Below are positions 12,241-25,480 of a DNA stretch of 64,000 nt, piece after piece. This DNA comes from Elephas maximus indicus (lineage: Eukaryota; Chordata; Mammalia; Proboscidea; Elephantidae): the NCBI RefSeq assembly GCF_024166365.1, contig NC_064842.1, positions 20,679,001 to 20,743,000 of the forward strand. The letters are read 5' to 3'. Numbering within the stretch: position 1 is the first letter of the stretch; each line of letters begins with the position of its first letter. The notes beneath the pieces are model-generated. The model was not told where the DNA came from, searched no databases, and was given only the letters and a program-made list of their open reading frames with translations. A program made the position numbers and the translations under genes.

Positions 12241-13627
12241 TATGAGTGTGAAAAGATTCATAGGGAAAGACATTGCATTTGAAGAAAACACAGGATCTAA
12301 AGTAATGGAAATATGACATTTCAAAAGGAGAACAATGTGAGAAAAACAAAAGTAGCAACGAGTGAAGTACATGAAGATACGCCGATTGGAGGAACCAGCA
12401 ATTCACGGTAGATAGAAATTGGATGCAAGAAAGTGGAGAAGTGGGCCTGTTAATACTGTGTAATTTTTGAAAAGTTTAGCTTTGCATGACCCAGTTGCTT
12501 ACCAGAATTATAGATTCTAATGTAGGGAAATGACATGAGGTAATTAGACCTTTTTGAGTTTTGTTGGTATAGACTTTTAGGGAGAAGGGCTTGGGGAAAA
12601 AAAAGGAGAATCTCATTTAGAGACGACTGCAGTGCTATAAGTGTGAAGTGACAGGCCTGACTGAGGCAGATTAATGGCAGTGAGGAAGGAAAAGGAAGTG
12701 TGAATCCCAACAGCATTATACAGAAATAGGAATTGGCAGTCTAGTCTGACAATCCTGGGAGAATGGGAGCAAGCTTAAGGGGGAGAATTCTAGCTGGTTT
12801 TGGTAATATTGAATTCCAAGTGGGATTGTCTAAGAGCTAAAAATACAGCAGTAACATTTGAAATCTGGAAGTTTAGAGTATAATTAGATTTGTGAGAATG
12901 GACTACCTCTATAAGGAGGAGAGAGATGAAAAAAAGGATGGTGAGAGGAGAGAGACAGGAGGGAGAAGGAAGAGGGAACTAGAACACAGAGGGTCAGGAT
13001 TGAATATTGGAAAATATCCATGGTCAGAAAGCTAATATTTTTGCCTTGTTCTTAATCTTAGGAAAATAAATATTTTCCCCATTGAGTATGATGCTAGCTG
13101 TTCGTTTTTGTAAATGCCATCTACCAGGTTGAGAAAATTTCCTACTATTACTAGTTTTCTAAGTGTTTTTATTATAAATGAATGCTAGATTTTGTCAAGT
13201 ACTTTTTCTGCATTCATTGGTGACCATGTGGTTTTTTAGTCTGTTAATATGATGAGTCACATTGATTGGTTTTCAGATATTAACCAACCTCTGTACCTAG
13301 GATGAACCTCACATGGCCATGGTGTATTATCTTTTTTATATATTGTGCTAGATTTGATTTGCTGATAATTTGTTAAGAGTTTCTACATTTTTGTCCGTGA
13401 AAGATATTGGAGTATACTTTTATTTTCAGATACTCTCTCTCTGATTTTGGAACCAGGATAATGCTGGACTTCTAAAATGAATTGTGTGGTATTTCTGTCT
13501 TTTTTATCTTATGGAAGAGTTTGTGTGGAATTGATACTATTTCTTGTTTAAGTGGAATTGATATCATTTGGTAGAAATTGCCTAGGAAGCCAGCTAGGCC
13601 TAGATTTTAAGAAACTTAATTTCTTAA

Positions 13628-13836
13628 ACAAAAACCAAGCCTGTTGCTGCCGAGTTGATTCCAACTCATGGTGACCCCGTGTGACACAGAGTGGAACTGC
13701 TCCATAGGGTTTTCTTCTCTGTAATCTTTACAGAAGCAGATCTCCAGGCCTTTCTTCCATAGCACTGCTGGGTGGGTTCGAACTGCCATCTTTTAGGTTA
13801 GTTGGGTGCAAACTGTTTGTACCACCCAGGGAGCTC
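13628..13836 (-). repeat. AfroSINE inserted in the LINE
   Basis: Long-form minus copy starting near ccaagcctgttgctgccgag. Flanks ATTTCTT at 13619-13625 and 13837-13843 form a probable target duplication. Confidence 0.88.
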
Positions 13837-14276
13837 ATTTCTTTAATAATAGATAAAGGGTGATTCTAATTAACTAGTTAACTGTTTCTTTTGAATGAGA
13901 TTTGGTTGCTTGTGTCTTTTAAGGAATTTTTAAAATTTCATCTAAGTTGTTGAATTGATTGACTTGAAGTTAGTCATAATATTCCTATTACACTTTTAGT
14001 GCCTATAGGATCTCTAGTGTTGACCCCACTTTCAATCCTGAAATTAACACTTTGTTCCTTTTTTTCTGATCACTCTGGCTACAGGTTTATTGATTTTATT
14101 GATTATTTTCAAAGAACTAGCCTTTATTTTTATTGGTTTTCTGTTTTATGTATTTAAAAAACTTTTTTTACTGTTTTCAGCTCGCCCTTGTTTAATTCAG
14201 TCTTCAGTTTCCAATATCTAAAATTAGAAGCTTACCTCCTTTCTTCTCATAGTATAAACATGTTGTTTTTATCATT

Positions 14277-14470
14277 ATTTGCCGTTGAGTCGATTTCAAC
14301 TCATGGCGACCGATGTGTTCAGAGTGGAACTGTTCCATAGAGTTTTCAAGGCTGTGACCTTTGGGAAACAGAGTGCCAGGACTTTCTTCCAAGGCACTGC
14401 TGGGTGACTTTGAACTGCTGTCCTTTCAGCAAGTAGTCGAATGCTTAACCATTTTCACCACCAGAGACCT
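14277..14470 (-). repeat. AfroSINE inserted in the LINE
   Basis: Long-form minus copy from ttgccgttgagtcgatttca to aaccattttcaccaccagag. Confidence 0.88.
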
Positions 14471-15173
14471 AGTACTATGTATTTCCCTGGAAGTATTGCT
14501 CTAGCTGCATCTCGTGTATTTTGTTACATTGTGTTTTGATTTAATGTCATTTCTTCTTTGACCCTGTGGGTTATTTAGAAATGTGTTGTTTGATTTACAA
14601 ATATTTCCAGATGGTTCAGCTATCTTTTTGTTTTGGGGCCCTAGTTTAATTCTATTGTTGTTAGAAAACATATTTTGTATAATTTTAATTATTTTCAATT
14701 TATTGAGATTTGTTATGACCCAGAACATGGGTTATGTTGATGAAAGCTCCATGTATATTTCCAGAGAATGTGTATTCTGTTCTTGTTGTGTGAAGTGTTC
14801 TGTAAATGTCAATTAGGTCAATTTAGCTGAGAGTATTGTTCATGCGTTTATCTCTACAGATATTTTGACCACTTATTTTATCAATTATTAAGAGAGGAAA
14901 AGTGATATCTCTTACTCTAATCAAGGCTTTGACTTGTTTTATTTTTAATTCTATCAGTTTTGCTTTTTTATTTTTTTTAATGTTAAAGCTCTGTTTTTAG
15001 GTGCACCCAAATGTTGAATTATTATATCTTTTGATGAATTTACCTCTTTATCATTCTGTAATGACCCTCTATATCCCTGGTGATAGTCTTTGTTCTGTAG
15101 TCTACTTTTGCTGGTATCAACAGAGTTCTGATATCAACATAGCCATTCTAGCTTTCTTTTGATTAATGTTTAC

Positions 15174-15199
15174 TTTGTGTGTGTGTGTGTGTGTGTGTA
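15174..15199. repeat. (GT)n microsatellite
   Basis: About 12 GT units inside the antisense LINE. Confidence 0.9.
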
Positions 15200-16711
15200 T
15201 TTTATGTTTATCCTAACTATGTCTTTATATTTAAGGTGGTTTCCATTTAGACAGCGTATAGTTGGGTCTTGCTTTTTAGTCCCATCTCACAATCTTGGTG
15301 TTTTTAATTACGGTGTATAGAACATTTATATTTAATATAATTATTGGATTTGTTGGTTTGATTTAATTCTCCCATCCTACTTTTTTCTTTTTGTTCCATC
15401 TATTCTTTCTTTTTCCATCTTCAACTAAAAATATAGCATTCTGGATACTGCTATGTGCTTCAGAGTAGTACAGTATGGTTCTGTTTTCACCCACCTCCAT
15501 TCTTTTTGCTATTATTGTCATATATTTTACTTTACATATATTGTAAATGTTGTAAATCCCAAGATTAATTTTTGTTGCAATTGTTTTAAGGGGATTTAAA
15601 AAATAAAAATATTTTCATGTTTACACTCATACATGCCATTTTTGGTTCTCTTATTTCTTTTGCATCGTTTTAAATTTCCATCTGGTATTATATTCCTTCT
15701 GCCAGAAGAATATTCTTTAATATTTCTTGTATGTCAGGACTGCAGTGATGATTTCTCTCTTTTGTTTGTCTGAAAAAGAATTTGGTCTTGATTTTGAAAG
15801 ATACGTTTTTCAGATAAACAATTCTGGGGTTGCAATGTTGTTTGTTTTTTCAATATTTTTAAAATGTCTCTGCATTTACCTTCCTGGCTGGTTTTAAGAT
15901 TTTCTCTCATCTTTAATTTCAACAATTTTGATCATGGTACGTTGGGTGTTTTTGTTTTTAGTTTATTTCTTGCTTTTTGTTGTTGTTGTTATCTTGTGTT
16001 TTTTTGAGCTTTTGAAGTGGGATTTTCTGTGTTTTATTAATTTTGGAAAATTTTAGCCATTAGTTCTTCATAGATTTATTCCACACCATTTACACTTTCT
16101 GTTCCTTGTGAAATCTCCAATTACATGTGTGTTAGACCTTTTCATGTTGTCCCCAAGCTCTTCAATGCTTTGTTCTGTTTTTGTTTGTGACGGTAGTAGC
16201 TTTTGTTGTTTATTTTGTTTTACTCTTTTTTCTCCTCCTGTGTTTGTTTTGTTTTATGGTGTTTCAGTTTGGATGATTTCTATTAGCCTAACTTCAGGTA
16301 CTCTGATTCTTTTACAGCTGTGGCCAGTCCTAGAGGAATTCTTCATCGTTGATTTCATGTTTTTTATTTCTTGCATTTCCATTGACTCTCTAGTTTCCAT
16401 CTTTCTGCTTAAATTCTCTATCCATTTATGCATGTTGTTAACTTTTTCCATTGGCACTTCAAACATGTTGATCATAGTCATTTTAAAGTCACCTGTTGTT
16501 CCAACGTCTGGATCATCTGTGGATCTGATGCTGTTCATTGTTTTGTTTCTTGACCATAGTTTGTTTTTCTTCCTTTTTTTTTTTTTGGTATCTCTTATTT
16601 CAATTGATTGTCAGTTATTAGGATTAGAAGAGTGGTAACTGATACAAATTGTTCTTATGTGTAGATATTAGCATCTCTCTTCTTCAGTGAGAACACTAGT
16701 ATGGGGGATTG

Positions 16712-16925
16712 AATCAGTTTGGTCCATGGGTTCTCAAACTTTTTCTCTGAAGGGTCAGATAGTAAATATTTTAGGTTTGCTGTCACATAGTACTTGTTTT
16801 TTGTTTCTTTTATAAAAAAAAAACAACATATATATATATATTTTATACCCCTTTAAAAATACAGCAACCATTCTTAGCTCATGGGCCATTACATGCCAAT
16901 CCCTGGTCTAGTTAGTATTGAACTA
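16712..16925 (+). mobile_element. Probable hAT-type DNA transposon fossil
   Basis: The strings gggtcagatagtaaatattt and ggtttgctgtcacatag, then the distal catgggccatta, resemble a widespread mammalian hAT-derived repeat. A low-complexity A/TA stretch lies in the middle. Family assignment is uncertain. Confidence 0.4.
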
Positions 16926-18224
16926 GGTTTGAGTTTGTGGTTGCTGTATTCACCTTCAGTGCACCACAGACTTTATATTCCTCTAGCAATATGCTGATAC
17001 TACTATGTACCTAGTATGGCACCTGCACCATACAGGGATTCTCTCTCTATACTCTTGCCCTGCCCTCTGCAGTCGACTGCTATTCCTTGTTACTGGGTGC
17101 TAGACTGGTGGTGGGGATAGGAGGGTCCTTAGTGCTCCTCATCCAGTCTCTGTCCTAGGCAGGCCCCGTGCACCAGAGTTTCTGACCATCCCCTATGGAA
17201 GCCGAATTGTTTCTTGACTCTTGGTGGGTCTTGGATAGCTGAGTTCCCTGCTTCTCTAGCAGTTTCAGATCCCTGCTTTTATCAGAGTAGAATCCTGGGC
17301 CCAAAAGTGTTCCTGCTACCTCCTCAGAAACCGATTATCTTCTTCCCTCCCCAGATGCAGTGGACCTGAATCTGAGCCCTGGGGGCAGGAGGATTTTCTG
17401 CCACTCTCGCATAGCTTGTCTGTTAATTCATATGAAAGAAGGTGAAATGGTGAAAGTCGTCTGGTAAAAGTGGGTGAATTTTTTTGTCCATTTGCCACTG
17501 AGGAGTTCTCTCTCCACTCTCTTGCCCTGTCCACAATCTTTTTCATAAAGCCCACATAGAAGCCTGCAAAAGAGAGCTTTTGATTTGAGTGTGTACTTCC
17601 GCCATATCTGGTTCTTTCATTTATTCTAAACTGTCAGACTAGCCCACACTTGACCTTGCAGAATTCATTGAACTTAGCTGCTTTGTTCTTGGCCACTTGT
17701 TTGATGGCCACCTCTTCCTTTAATGCTTGCAAAGATGAAACAGTTCATGTGTTAAATCTCTTGTCCAAGAGGATTTTTACTCTTTGGGATTCAAGTCTAG
17801 TTTGTTGCCCTGGCACCTTAGTTCTTTGATGGACTCAAGAAAAGTCATGATTTTGTAGATTCCCAGTCTTTTCACTTTGTTAGGAAGGGAATGACAATTC
17901 TTGCAGCCTTCTGTAATCTAAGTAGAAGCTGAATTCCAAATTCATTTTACCAATCTGGCATAACCCTGATTTCTAAATCCTGACAAAGTTGTCATAGTAA
18001 TACAAAAGAATTGGTTAATGAATGTAGATTTTAGAATCCTAAATAAATATTAGTATTTGAAATCTGGTTCTATAGAAAAAGATAAATATACTTTGACCAG
18101 GTAGATTTATTGTCAGTAATCTATTTCATTGGCAATATTTATCAATGCAATTATGTGCCAGTCATTTTTTTTTTTTTTTTGGAGTACTGAGTAATACCAT
18201 GAACAAGAAAAGCTCCAGTCCTTG

Positions 18225-18480
18225 TGCTTGATGATATATTCAAGAGAAAAGAGATACATTCTAAACAAATAAACAAAGCTGATCATTTTTGATTGTGGTA
18301 AGAGCTATAAAGAAAATCTAAACAAGGTAATGGGATAGAGCCTGGTGGGAGGAGGCCAGAAAAATGAGAAGAAACCATCCAGAAAAAGAAAACAGCAAGT
18401 TTAAAGGCCCTCAGACAAGAACAAGCAAATTAGAGGAACAGAAAAGGCCATTGTATCTAGAGGGGACTGATTGAAGGGAA
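18225..18480 (+). repeat. L2/MIR-type ancient repeat, tentative
   Basis: Reads like the common mammalian motif 'ttgtggtaagagctataaag ... gggatagagcctggtgggag'. Diverged, and the class is not certain. Confidence 0.35.
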
Positions 18481-18699
18481 ATGGTGAGAGATCTGTATAA
18501 AAACATTAATAAAATCCAGCAACCACTTCTAAAACGAACTGAAATTTTCCCTTTACAAACCAAGGGATGCTGGGATGAAACTTACCAAAAACACTTTTTT
18601 AAATGCAAGATCATATGTGGCCAGCAAAGCATAAAATATTACTATCTGGCACTTCAAAGAAAAAATGTGCTGACCCCTAAATTGAACTACAGATTATGG

Positions 18700-18826
18700 T
18701 GATGGAAAATCTGGCAATGAGTATTCATGATGGTTGCACATGGTTAATGTAATTGGTCTCACTGAATTGTACACATGAAAAATGTTGAATTGACAAATCT
18801 ATATTTTTACAATTAAAAAAAATAGT
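18700..18826 (+). mobile_element. L1 3' end fragment
   Basis: Ends with ctcactgaattgtacacatg and an AT-rich tail, like the 3' end of old mammalian L1 elements. Confidence 0.55.
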
Positions 18827-18898
18827 AGTTACAATGGAAATAAGAAAATATTTAGAGCTCAATGACAATGAAAATTTGTGTGATACTGCCAAAGACGG

Positions 18899-19220
18899 GC
18901 TTTTGTGGTTCAGTGGTGGAATTCTGCCTTCTATGTGGGAGACCCAGATTAAATTCCCAGCCAGTGCACTTCATGTTCAGGTACCACTCGTCTGTCAGGG
19001 GGGCTTGTGTGTTACTGTGATGCTGAGCAAGTTTCAGGAGAGCTTCCAAGCTAAGAGGGACTAGGAAGACAGGCCTCACGATCTACTTCCCAGTGAAAAC
19101 CCTTTGGATCACAACAGTCCAATATACAACTGATCGTGAGGGTGGCACAGGGCCAGGCAGTGTTTCATTACATTGTGCATGTGGTCACCGTGAGTCAGAG
19201 GCTGACTCAGTGGGAGGTAA
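18899..19220 (+). repeat. SINE with tRNA-Gly-like head and RTE-type tail
   Basis: The head gcttttgtggttcagtggtg / gaattctgcc / gggagaccca closely parallels a tRNA-Gly gene, with an intact A-box (TGGTTCAGTGG) and a damaged B-box (GATTAAATTCC). The last 90 bases (gggtggcacagggccaggca through gtcaccgtgagtcagag) match the RTE tail. This head differs from that of the other AfroSINEs here. It is not a functional tRNA gene. Confidence 0.65.
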
Positions 19221-21524
19221 CAACACTTGCGGGAGGGTGGGGGGCAAAACAAAAAAGCAAGGTTGAAAACTAATTAGCTAAACTTCCAAATCAAAAGAGT
19301 TAGAAGACAAACAAATGCCCAAAACAGAATAAACCCAAAGAAAATAAGTAGAAGCTCATAATGAAGGTAAAAGTAGAAATGAATGAACAGTTGACAGGAT
19401 CAACAAAACTAGGATATGTTTATGTAAAAGATTGCTGAAATAGACAAATCTCTAGCAAAAATAATCAAGAAAACAGAGAAAGTACAAAAAATATTAGGAA
19501 TGAAAATGGGACACAACTACAAGTATAAACATTAAAATATGATGCAACTACCATGAAGAATTTTTCTCTGAAAAAAGAGAACTAATGGATAATTTTTTTA
19601 AATATGTAAATTATAAACTGACTCAAGAAAAATGATCATTAAATGAGTTTAAATCTGTTACCATCCAACTCCAGTGTTTCCTCCTCAATACAGAAACAGT
19701 AAATCAAGCCCAGATTTTTGTATGTAACTTCCATCAAAACTTCAAAGGAAAGATAATCTCTATCATAAACATTTTACACAACTTGTTTCAGAAAAAAAAA
19801 AAAAAAAAGTTGAATGCTTCTCTAATTTATTACCTTTTTATCAAAAACCCTGACAGGAGGAATACCAGAAAGAAAAATTATAGCCATTTATGAACAGACT
19901 CATATATTCTAAATAAAATATTTAAAAATTTCCAACAATGTGTAAAAATATTTAAGATTTCATATCCAAGTAGTATTTATTCTAAGAATATGGTGATTAC
20001 ATTAGAAAATTTTATTAATATAATTTATCACATTTAGAGATTAAAGAAGACAATTCACAAGATAGTCTCAACCGTTATAGGAACACTTCATGAATATGAA
20101 ATTAGAAATAATTCATGATCAAAATATATTAAAAAACCCTTTTACCAAATGAGAATGAAAAGGAACCTTCTTTAACTCATGAATAGGCTTTTATCAAAAA
20201 CTTTCAACAAACATTATACTTACTGGTAAATATTGTAAATATTTAACATTGGGAACAAGGCTGTCAAGAAAAGATTCTAGGTAGCATTTTACCATAGGTT
20301 CTAGACAGCAGAGTACAATAAGAAAAAGAAATGAGTGTATGATTTTTAAAAGGGGGGAAAACTGCCTTTGATGGGGGAATACATAATTAAATTTTGACTT
20401 ATAGTGAAGCACTGTTAAGGAAAAAATAACTTAGATTTACAAGTATCAAGATTGATAAATCACAAAATATGTTAGCAAAAAAAGCCAATTATAAGAGATG
20501 TTTAGAAACTGATGCCATTATTTAAATAAGTGAAAATGAACTAAAGAAAACTTTGTATTTATGACCACTTGTATATGTGGAAAAAGTATAAAAACTTGCT
20601 TGTACTAGAAGTTCTAACCAGAGCAATTAGGCAAGAAAAGGTATCCAAATTGGAAAGGAAGAAGCGAATCTCTTTTAGATGACATTACCCTATATATAGA
20701 AAATCCCAAAGAATCCAAACAAAAGCTGTTAGAGCTAATAAATAAATTCAGCAAAGTTTCAGGATACAAGATTAACACGCAAAAAATCAGTTGTGTTTCT
20801 ATACACCAGCAGTAAACAATCAGAAAAGAAAATAATTTCATTTACAGTGTAGTCTAAAACAATAAAAAGCCCAGGAATAAATTTAACTAGGAAGGTAACA
20901 GACTTGTACACTGAAAACTAGAAAAAACTTTGTTGAAGAAATTAAAGACCTAAATAAATGGGAAGACATGTTTATGGATTGGAAGACTCAATATTATTAA
21001 GATGTCAGTATTACCCAAAGTGATCTACAGATTCAATACAATCCCTATCAAAATTCCAACAGCCTTTTTTGCAGAGATTGAAAAGTACATCATCAAGTTC
21101 ATATGGAATTGCAAAGAGTTCCAAAATGCCAAAACAGTCTTGAAAAAAAAGAACAAAGTAGAAGGACTTACATTTCCCAATTTCAAAACAAACTATAAAG
21201 CTACAGTAATCAAAAAGTGTGGTATTGGTATAAAGATAGACACATAGACAAATGGAATGCAATTGAGAGTTCAGAAGTAAACCCATACGTATGGTCAGTT
21301 GTTGAAAAACAAAGATGCCAAGACCATTCAATGGGGAAAGTATAGTTTCTTCAATAAATGATGTACGGTTAGCTGGATCTCCACATGCAGAAGAATGAAG
21401 TTATACCCATACCTCATACCATCTATGAGAGTTAACTCACAATGGGCCAATGGCATAAATGTAAGAACTAAAACCATAAAACTCTTAGAAGAAAACAGGG
21501 ATAAAGTCTCTCAACCTAGGTTTG

Positions 21525-22525
21525 TTTTTTTTTTTTTGGTGAAAATATGCATAGCAAAACATACCAATTCAACAATTTCTACATGTACAATTCAGTGACA
21601 TCAGTTACATTCTACAAGATGTACAACCATTCTCACTATCCTTTTTCAAATTATTCCGCCCCCGTTAGTATAAACTTACTGCCTTCTAAGCTTCTCATGT
21701 CATCTTTGGAGTTGCTGCTGTCAATTTGATCAGATATAGATAATTGTTTAAAAGCACGGTGCTAAAGGCAAACATTCTTTGCTAATTAAGCTAAACTGTT
21801 GTTTGGTTGCAAGATGAGTTCAAGGGATAGTTTCAGTTTAAGATTTAAAGATTTTTTCAGGGCATCAGTTTTTTTGGCGGGGGGTCATTCAATCTCAGTG
21901 TCCCCAAAAAGCCTGGATTCCATGAGAAATTTAAAATTTGTTCCACACTTTACTCTTTTGATCAGGATTTTTCTATAGAATCTTTGACCAAAACATTCAG
22001 TAATGGTAGCTGGGTACCATCTAGTTCTTCTGGTCTCGTGGCAAAGGAGGAAGTTGTTCACCGAGGCAGTTAGACACATATTCTAGTTCCCTCTCCAATT
22101 TCTGCCTCTCTTCCTCTGCTGCTCCAGGCAAATAGAGACCAATTGTAATTTGGATGGCCACATGCAAGCTTTAAAGACTCAAGGAACTACATAACAAAAT
22201 AGGAGGTAGCACAGAAACATTAAAGGTTATATTAGTCCATTTGATGGGAATGTCCCACAAAATCATGACCTTAAACCTCTGAACCAAGAAAATAATTCCT
22301 ATGATGTATTTGGTTTATACTTTTTTTTTAGCATCAGCAGCTGCTCTTTTGTTGTCATCGTTGTAAAAATATATGTAACACAACATTTGCCAATTCAACC
22401 TTTTTCGAGCATACAACTTAGCAGTATCAATTATATTAATCATCTTGTGCAGCCATTACCCATAACTGATGCCACGTTTCCCATCAGCATAAACAGAAAT
22501 TCACAGCTTCTCAAGCAATGGATGG
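21525..22525 (-). mobile_element. 1.0-kb poly(A)-tailed insertion inside the L1, class unresolved
   Basis: The L1 is interrupted between ACCTAGGTTTG (21514-21524) and ACCTAGTGTTTG (22526-22537), a near-perfect target duplication. The insert starts with 13 T on the plus strand, so its poly(A) end is on the minus strand. Segments 21541-21680 and 22365-22500 are diverged copies of each other. It has no credible ORF. It may be the 3'UTR of an afrotherian L1 lineage; I recall similar sequence as common in elephant DNA. Confidence 0.6.
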
Positions 22526-22858
22526 ACCTAGTGTTTGACAGCGGATTCTTAGATATGAAACCAAAAGCACAAGCAACAAAAGACAAAATAGAAATCTTGG
22601 ACTTCATAAAAATTAAAAACATTTATGCATCAAAAGATTTTATCAAAAAAGTGAAGAGACAGAATGGGAGAACATTTTTAGGAACTGTATATCTGGTAAG
22701 TGTTTAATATTCAGAATATATTAAGAACTCCTGCAGCTTAACAAGAAAAAGACAACCCAATCAAAAAATGGGCAAAAAGACTTGAATAGTGATTTCTGCA
22801 AAGAAGATATACCAGCGGCTGTTAGCACACGAAAACGTGCTCAATGTCATTGGTCATT

Positions 22859-22999
22859 AAACCTGTTGCCATCAAGTTGATTCCAACTCATAGCAACCCT
22901 GTAGGATACAGTAGAACTGCCCCATAGGGCTTCCAAGGAGCGCCTGGTAGATTTGAACTGCCGACCTTTTGATTAGCACCCATAGCTCTTAATCACTGG
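22859..22999 (-). repeat. AfroSINE inserted in the L1
   Basis: Minus copy beginning aaacctgttgccatcaagtt. Flanked by tggtcatta and tggttatta, a target duplication with one change. Confidence 0.9.
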
Positions 23000-23322
23000 T
23001 TATTAGGGAGATGCAAATCAAAGTCCCAATGAGGTACCACTTCACACCCACTAGGATGGCTATCATCAGAGAAACAGAAAATAGCAAGTGTTAGGGAGGA
23101 CGTGGGGAATGTAAACTGGTGCAGCCGTTGTGGAAAACAGTTTGGCAGTTCCTCAAAAAGTTAAATGACCCAGCAATTCCCCTCCTAGGCATATACCCAA
23201 AAGAATTGAAAGCAGGGAATCAGAAACTGTACACCAATGTTCATAGAAGCATTATTCACGGTAACTAAAAAGTAGAAACAACCCAAGTGTTCACCATCAG
23301 GTGAATATGTAAACAAAATGTT

Positions 23323-23438
23323 TTGGTGGTGGTGTTAGGTGCCGTCGGGTCAGTTCCGACTCATAGCAACCCTGTGCACAACAGAACGAAACACTGCCCG
23401 GTCCTGCACCACCCATACAGTCGTTGTTAATCGTTGTT
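23323..23438 (-). mobile_element. RTE 3' tail inserted in the L1
   Basis: About 115 bases of the RTE end (ggtgttaggtgccgtcgggt; acactgcccggtcctgc). Confidence 0.8.
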
Positions 23439-24764
23439 AATCAGCCATAAAAAGATGAAATTCTGAAACGTTCTGCTGAGTGAAACAAGTCAAACAAAAG
23501 GGCAAATATTGTAGAACCCCATTTAAATGAAATACCTAGAATACGTGAATACATAGATACAAGAGTTAACTACTGGTTACCAGGGGCTAGGGTGAGGGAG
23601 AAGGCAGGAGTTACTGCTTTAATGGTACAGAGTTTCTGTTTAAGGTAACGAAAAACATTTGGAAGTGGATGGTAGCAATGGTTGCACAATATGGTGATTG
23701 TTTTTGTTATATTTTATCACAATTAAAATACTAAAAAAAAAAATACACAAGTGACAGTAACTCCAGGACAGGGTTTGTTTGAATTATAAGTAATTATCAT
23801 TCTTGTAGGTTAAAAATAGTTGAACATTAGCTATGTTACATGGTTCAGCAGCGAGAGGAAGGGGGTAGAGATTTAGTTACATCTATATATTTTATATCTT
23901 CAAAAAACAAAAGTTTGAAAGCACATATGGCAAAATGTTAACATCTGTTAAGTCTGGATTCTGTTATATTATTTTCTGTTCTTTTCTTTGTGCTTTAAAT
24001 AGTTTTTTAAGTCACGTGGAAGGTGAAAGAAATGGAAACGTGAAGCACAGGCTACTCTGTCAAGAAAATTGAAGACTAAAAAAAGAGGGAGCAATAGCTG
24101 AAGAGGAACACAGCCTTTAGAATGGATTATATTCGGTTTTGTTTTGCTTATATACTTGTGGGAAAGATCCAATAAGGGCTTTGATAGTGGAGATATATAG
24201 GCAAAAGTAAGATGGAGTACGATCCCCGAAATATAGCTAAAAGGATTAGCCTTTATGAAAGAGATGGGGCACCTTTGTAGTGATGTGGATTGAAAAGAAA
24301 TAGGAATGGCCACAGAAGCAAATGTGTTTAGAGGCATTTGGGCAGGAAGTTCGGGTAGTTCCTGCCTGCAGAACCCTATTTTCTTTATTACGGGAGTTCT
24401 GCCTTCTTAGAGTGAGAAGGCGGTCAAAATCAGAAGTTTGAGTAGAGTATTGCCTGTATGAAAGGGAGAGGAAACTGGAGAGAAACCTCACTAGGGGCAT
24501 GAAAAGAGGTAACAGATAGTGCTTGAGGGCCTAGTGGAGGTTGTAGACTTCAGAGCTTAATTTTATGCTGACTCTTAAAGCTTGATTTTTTTTTTTTTTT
24601 TTAAGGAAAAGAAAATCATAATATAAAAGCAGTGAAGACCAAGAGGTATTTAGGGAAGATTTCTTTGATTTGGCATCTTTGGCTTGTTTTGAGATGAATC
24701 TTATATAAGTGTATACACACATACATACACACAGTAGTTTTGATTGAACCATGGACTGCTACAT

Positions 24765-25480
24765 TTTGGTTTTCAGCCTTTTGAGTATAATGTGTCTAGG
24801 TGAGAATTTTTTTGTATTTATTCTGCTTGGGTTTCTCTGAGCTTTTTAAACCTTTTAACATATCCTTCACTAACTATGGAGAATTTTTAGCCATTGTTTC
24901 TTTTTTTTTATGCCTTTATTGTCTCTTTCTTCTCTTTCTGAAACTCAGTTACACATACATTAGATCTTTTTATTTTGTCCCACAGCTATCTGGAACTGGG
25001 TTCATTTTTTCCCCTATGTTCTTTAGATAATTTCTATTGATAGGTCATCAGGTTTACTGACTGTTATGTAACCTTCAATTTGTTGTAAGTCCATTCAGTG
25101 AATTTCTTTTAGATACTGATTTTTTTGTTTTACATCTTCCATTGGGTTTTTCTAAATGTAATTTCAGTTTCTTTGCTGAGATTTCCCATCTTTTCTTTCC
25201 TTATGAACATGTTTTAGTCTACATCCTTTAGCATAGGCACAAAAGCTGCTTTGAAATCCTTTTCTGCTAATTCCAACATGCTGGTCATCCCAGTGTGTGT
25301 GCCTACTGTGATTGCCTTTTTCTGGTGTATTGGTCTCCTTTTCCTGTTTCTTTTTATGTCGAGCCATTTTGGAATGTATCCTGGGCATCTTGAATGACAT
25401 GTTATAGTGCCTCTGGATTCGTTTGGGTTGCAGCAAAATGTAATGATCTCTTCATTTTAATAGGCAAGTTATGATGGCCG
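24765..25480 (-). mobile_element. L1/HAL1-like fragment, antisense
   Basis: Corresponds to the region at 15.93-16.60 kb: gagctttttaaaccttttaa, gtttcttt runs, cagttacacatacattagat, then ccaacatgctggtcatccc. A second copy of the same part of the same LINE family. Confidence 0.6.

Larger units (their letters stand above)
13030..16640 (-). mobile_element. L1/HAL1-like LINE, antisense, interrupted by two AfroSINEs
   Basis: The plus strand reads as the complement of LINE coding sequence, for example attgagtatgatgctagctg, cattcattggtgaccatgtg, gaatgtgtattctgttcttg and tatttcttgtatgtcaggac. Stop codons and indels fill all frames, so it is a fossil. AfroSINEs sit at 13628-13836 and 14277-14470, and a (GT)n run at 15174-15199. 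The long open stretch around 16.1-16.6 kb is antisense LINE, not a gene. Confidence 0.8.
19300..23745 (+). mobile_element. L1 LINE, sense orientation, with nested insertions
   Basis: ORF2-like sequence runs in order: ttgctgaaatagacaaatct, then an RT region at about 20.6-20.8 kb, then ttacccaaagtgatctacag, then gcaaatcaaagtcccaatga and a 3'UTR-like end at 23.74 kb. The expected FADD-type catalytic box near 20.68 kb reads LDD, and stops are frequent, so it cannot encode a working protein. It is split by a 1-kb poly(A) element (21525-22525), an AfroSINE and an RTE tail. Confidence 0.85.

Noticed and set aside
16108..16638. 176-codon hydrophobic plus-strand frame
   Set aside because: It is antisense to an L1/HAL1-like LINE; the T-rich complement gives Phe/Leu/Ser-rich pseudo-protein.
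18899..18970. Functional tRNA-Gly gene
   Set aside because: The B-box is broken (GATTAAATTCC), the stems are mismatched, and the sequence runs on into a SINE body with an RTE tail.
20600..21250. Intact L1 ORF2
   Set aside because: Frequent stops, an altered catalytic box and nested insertions show a fossil.
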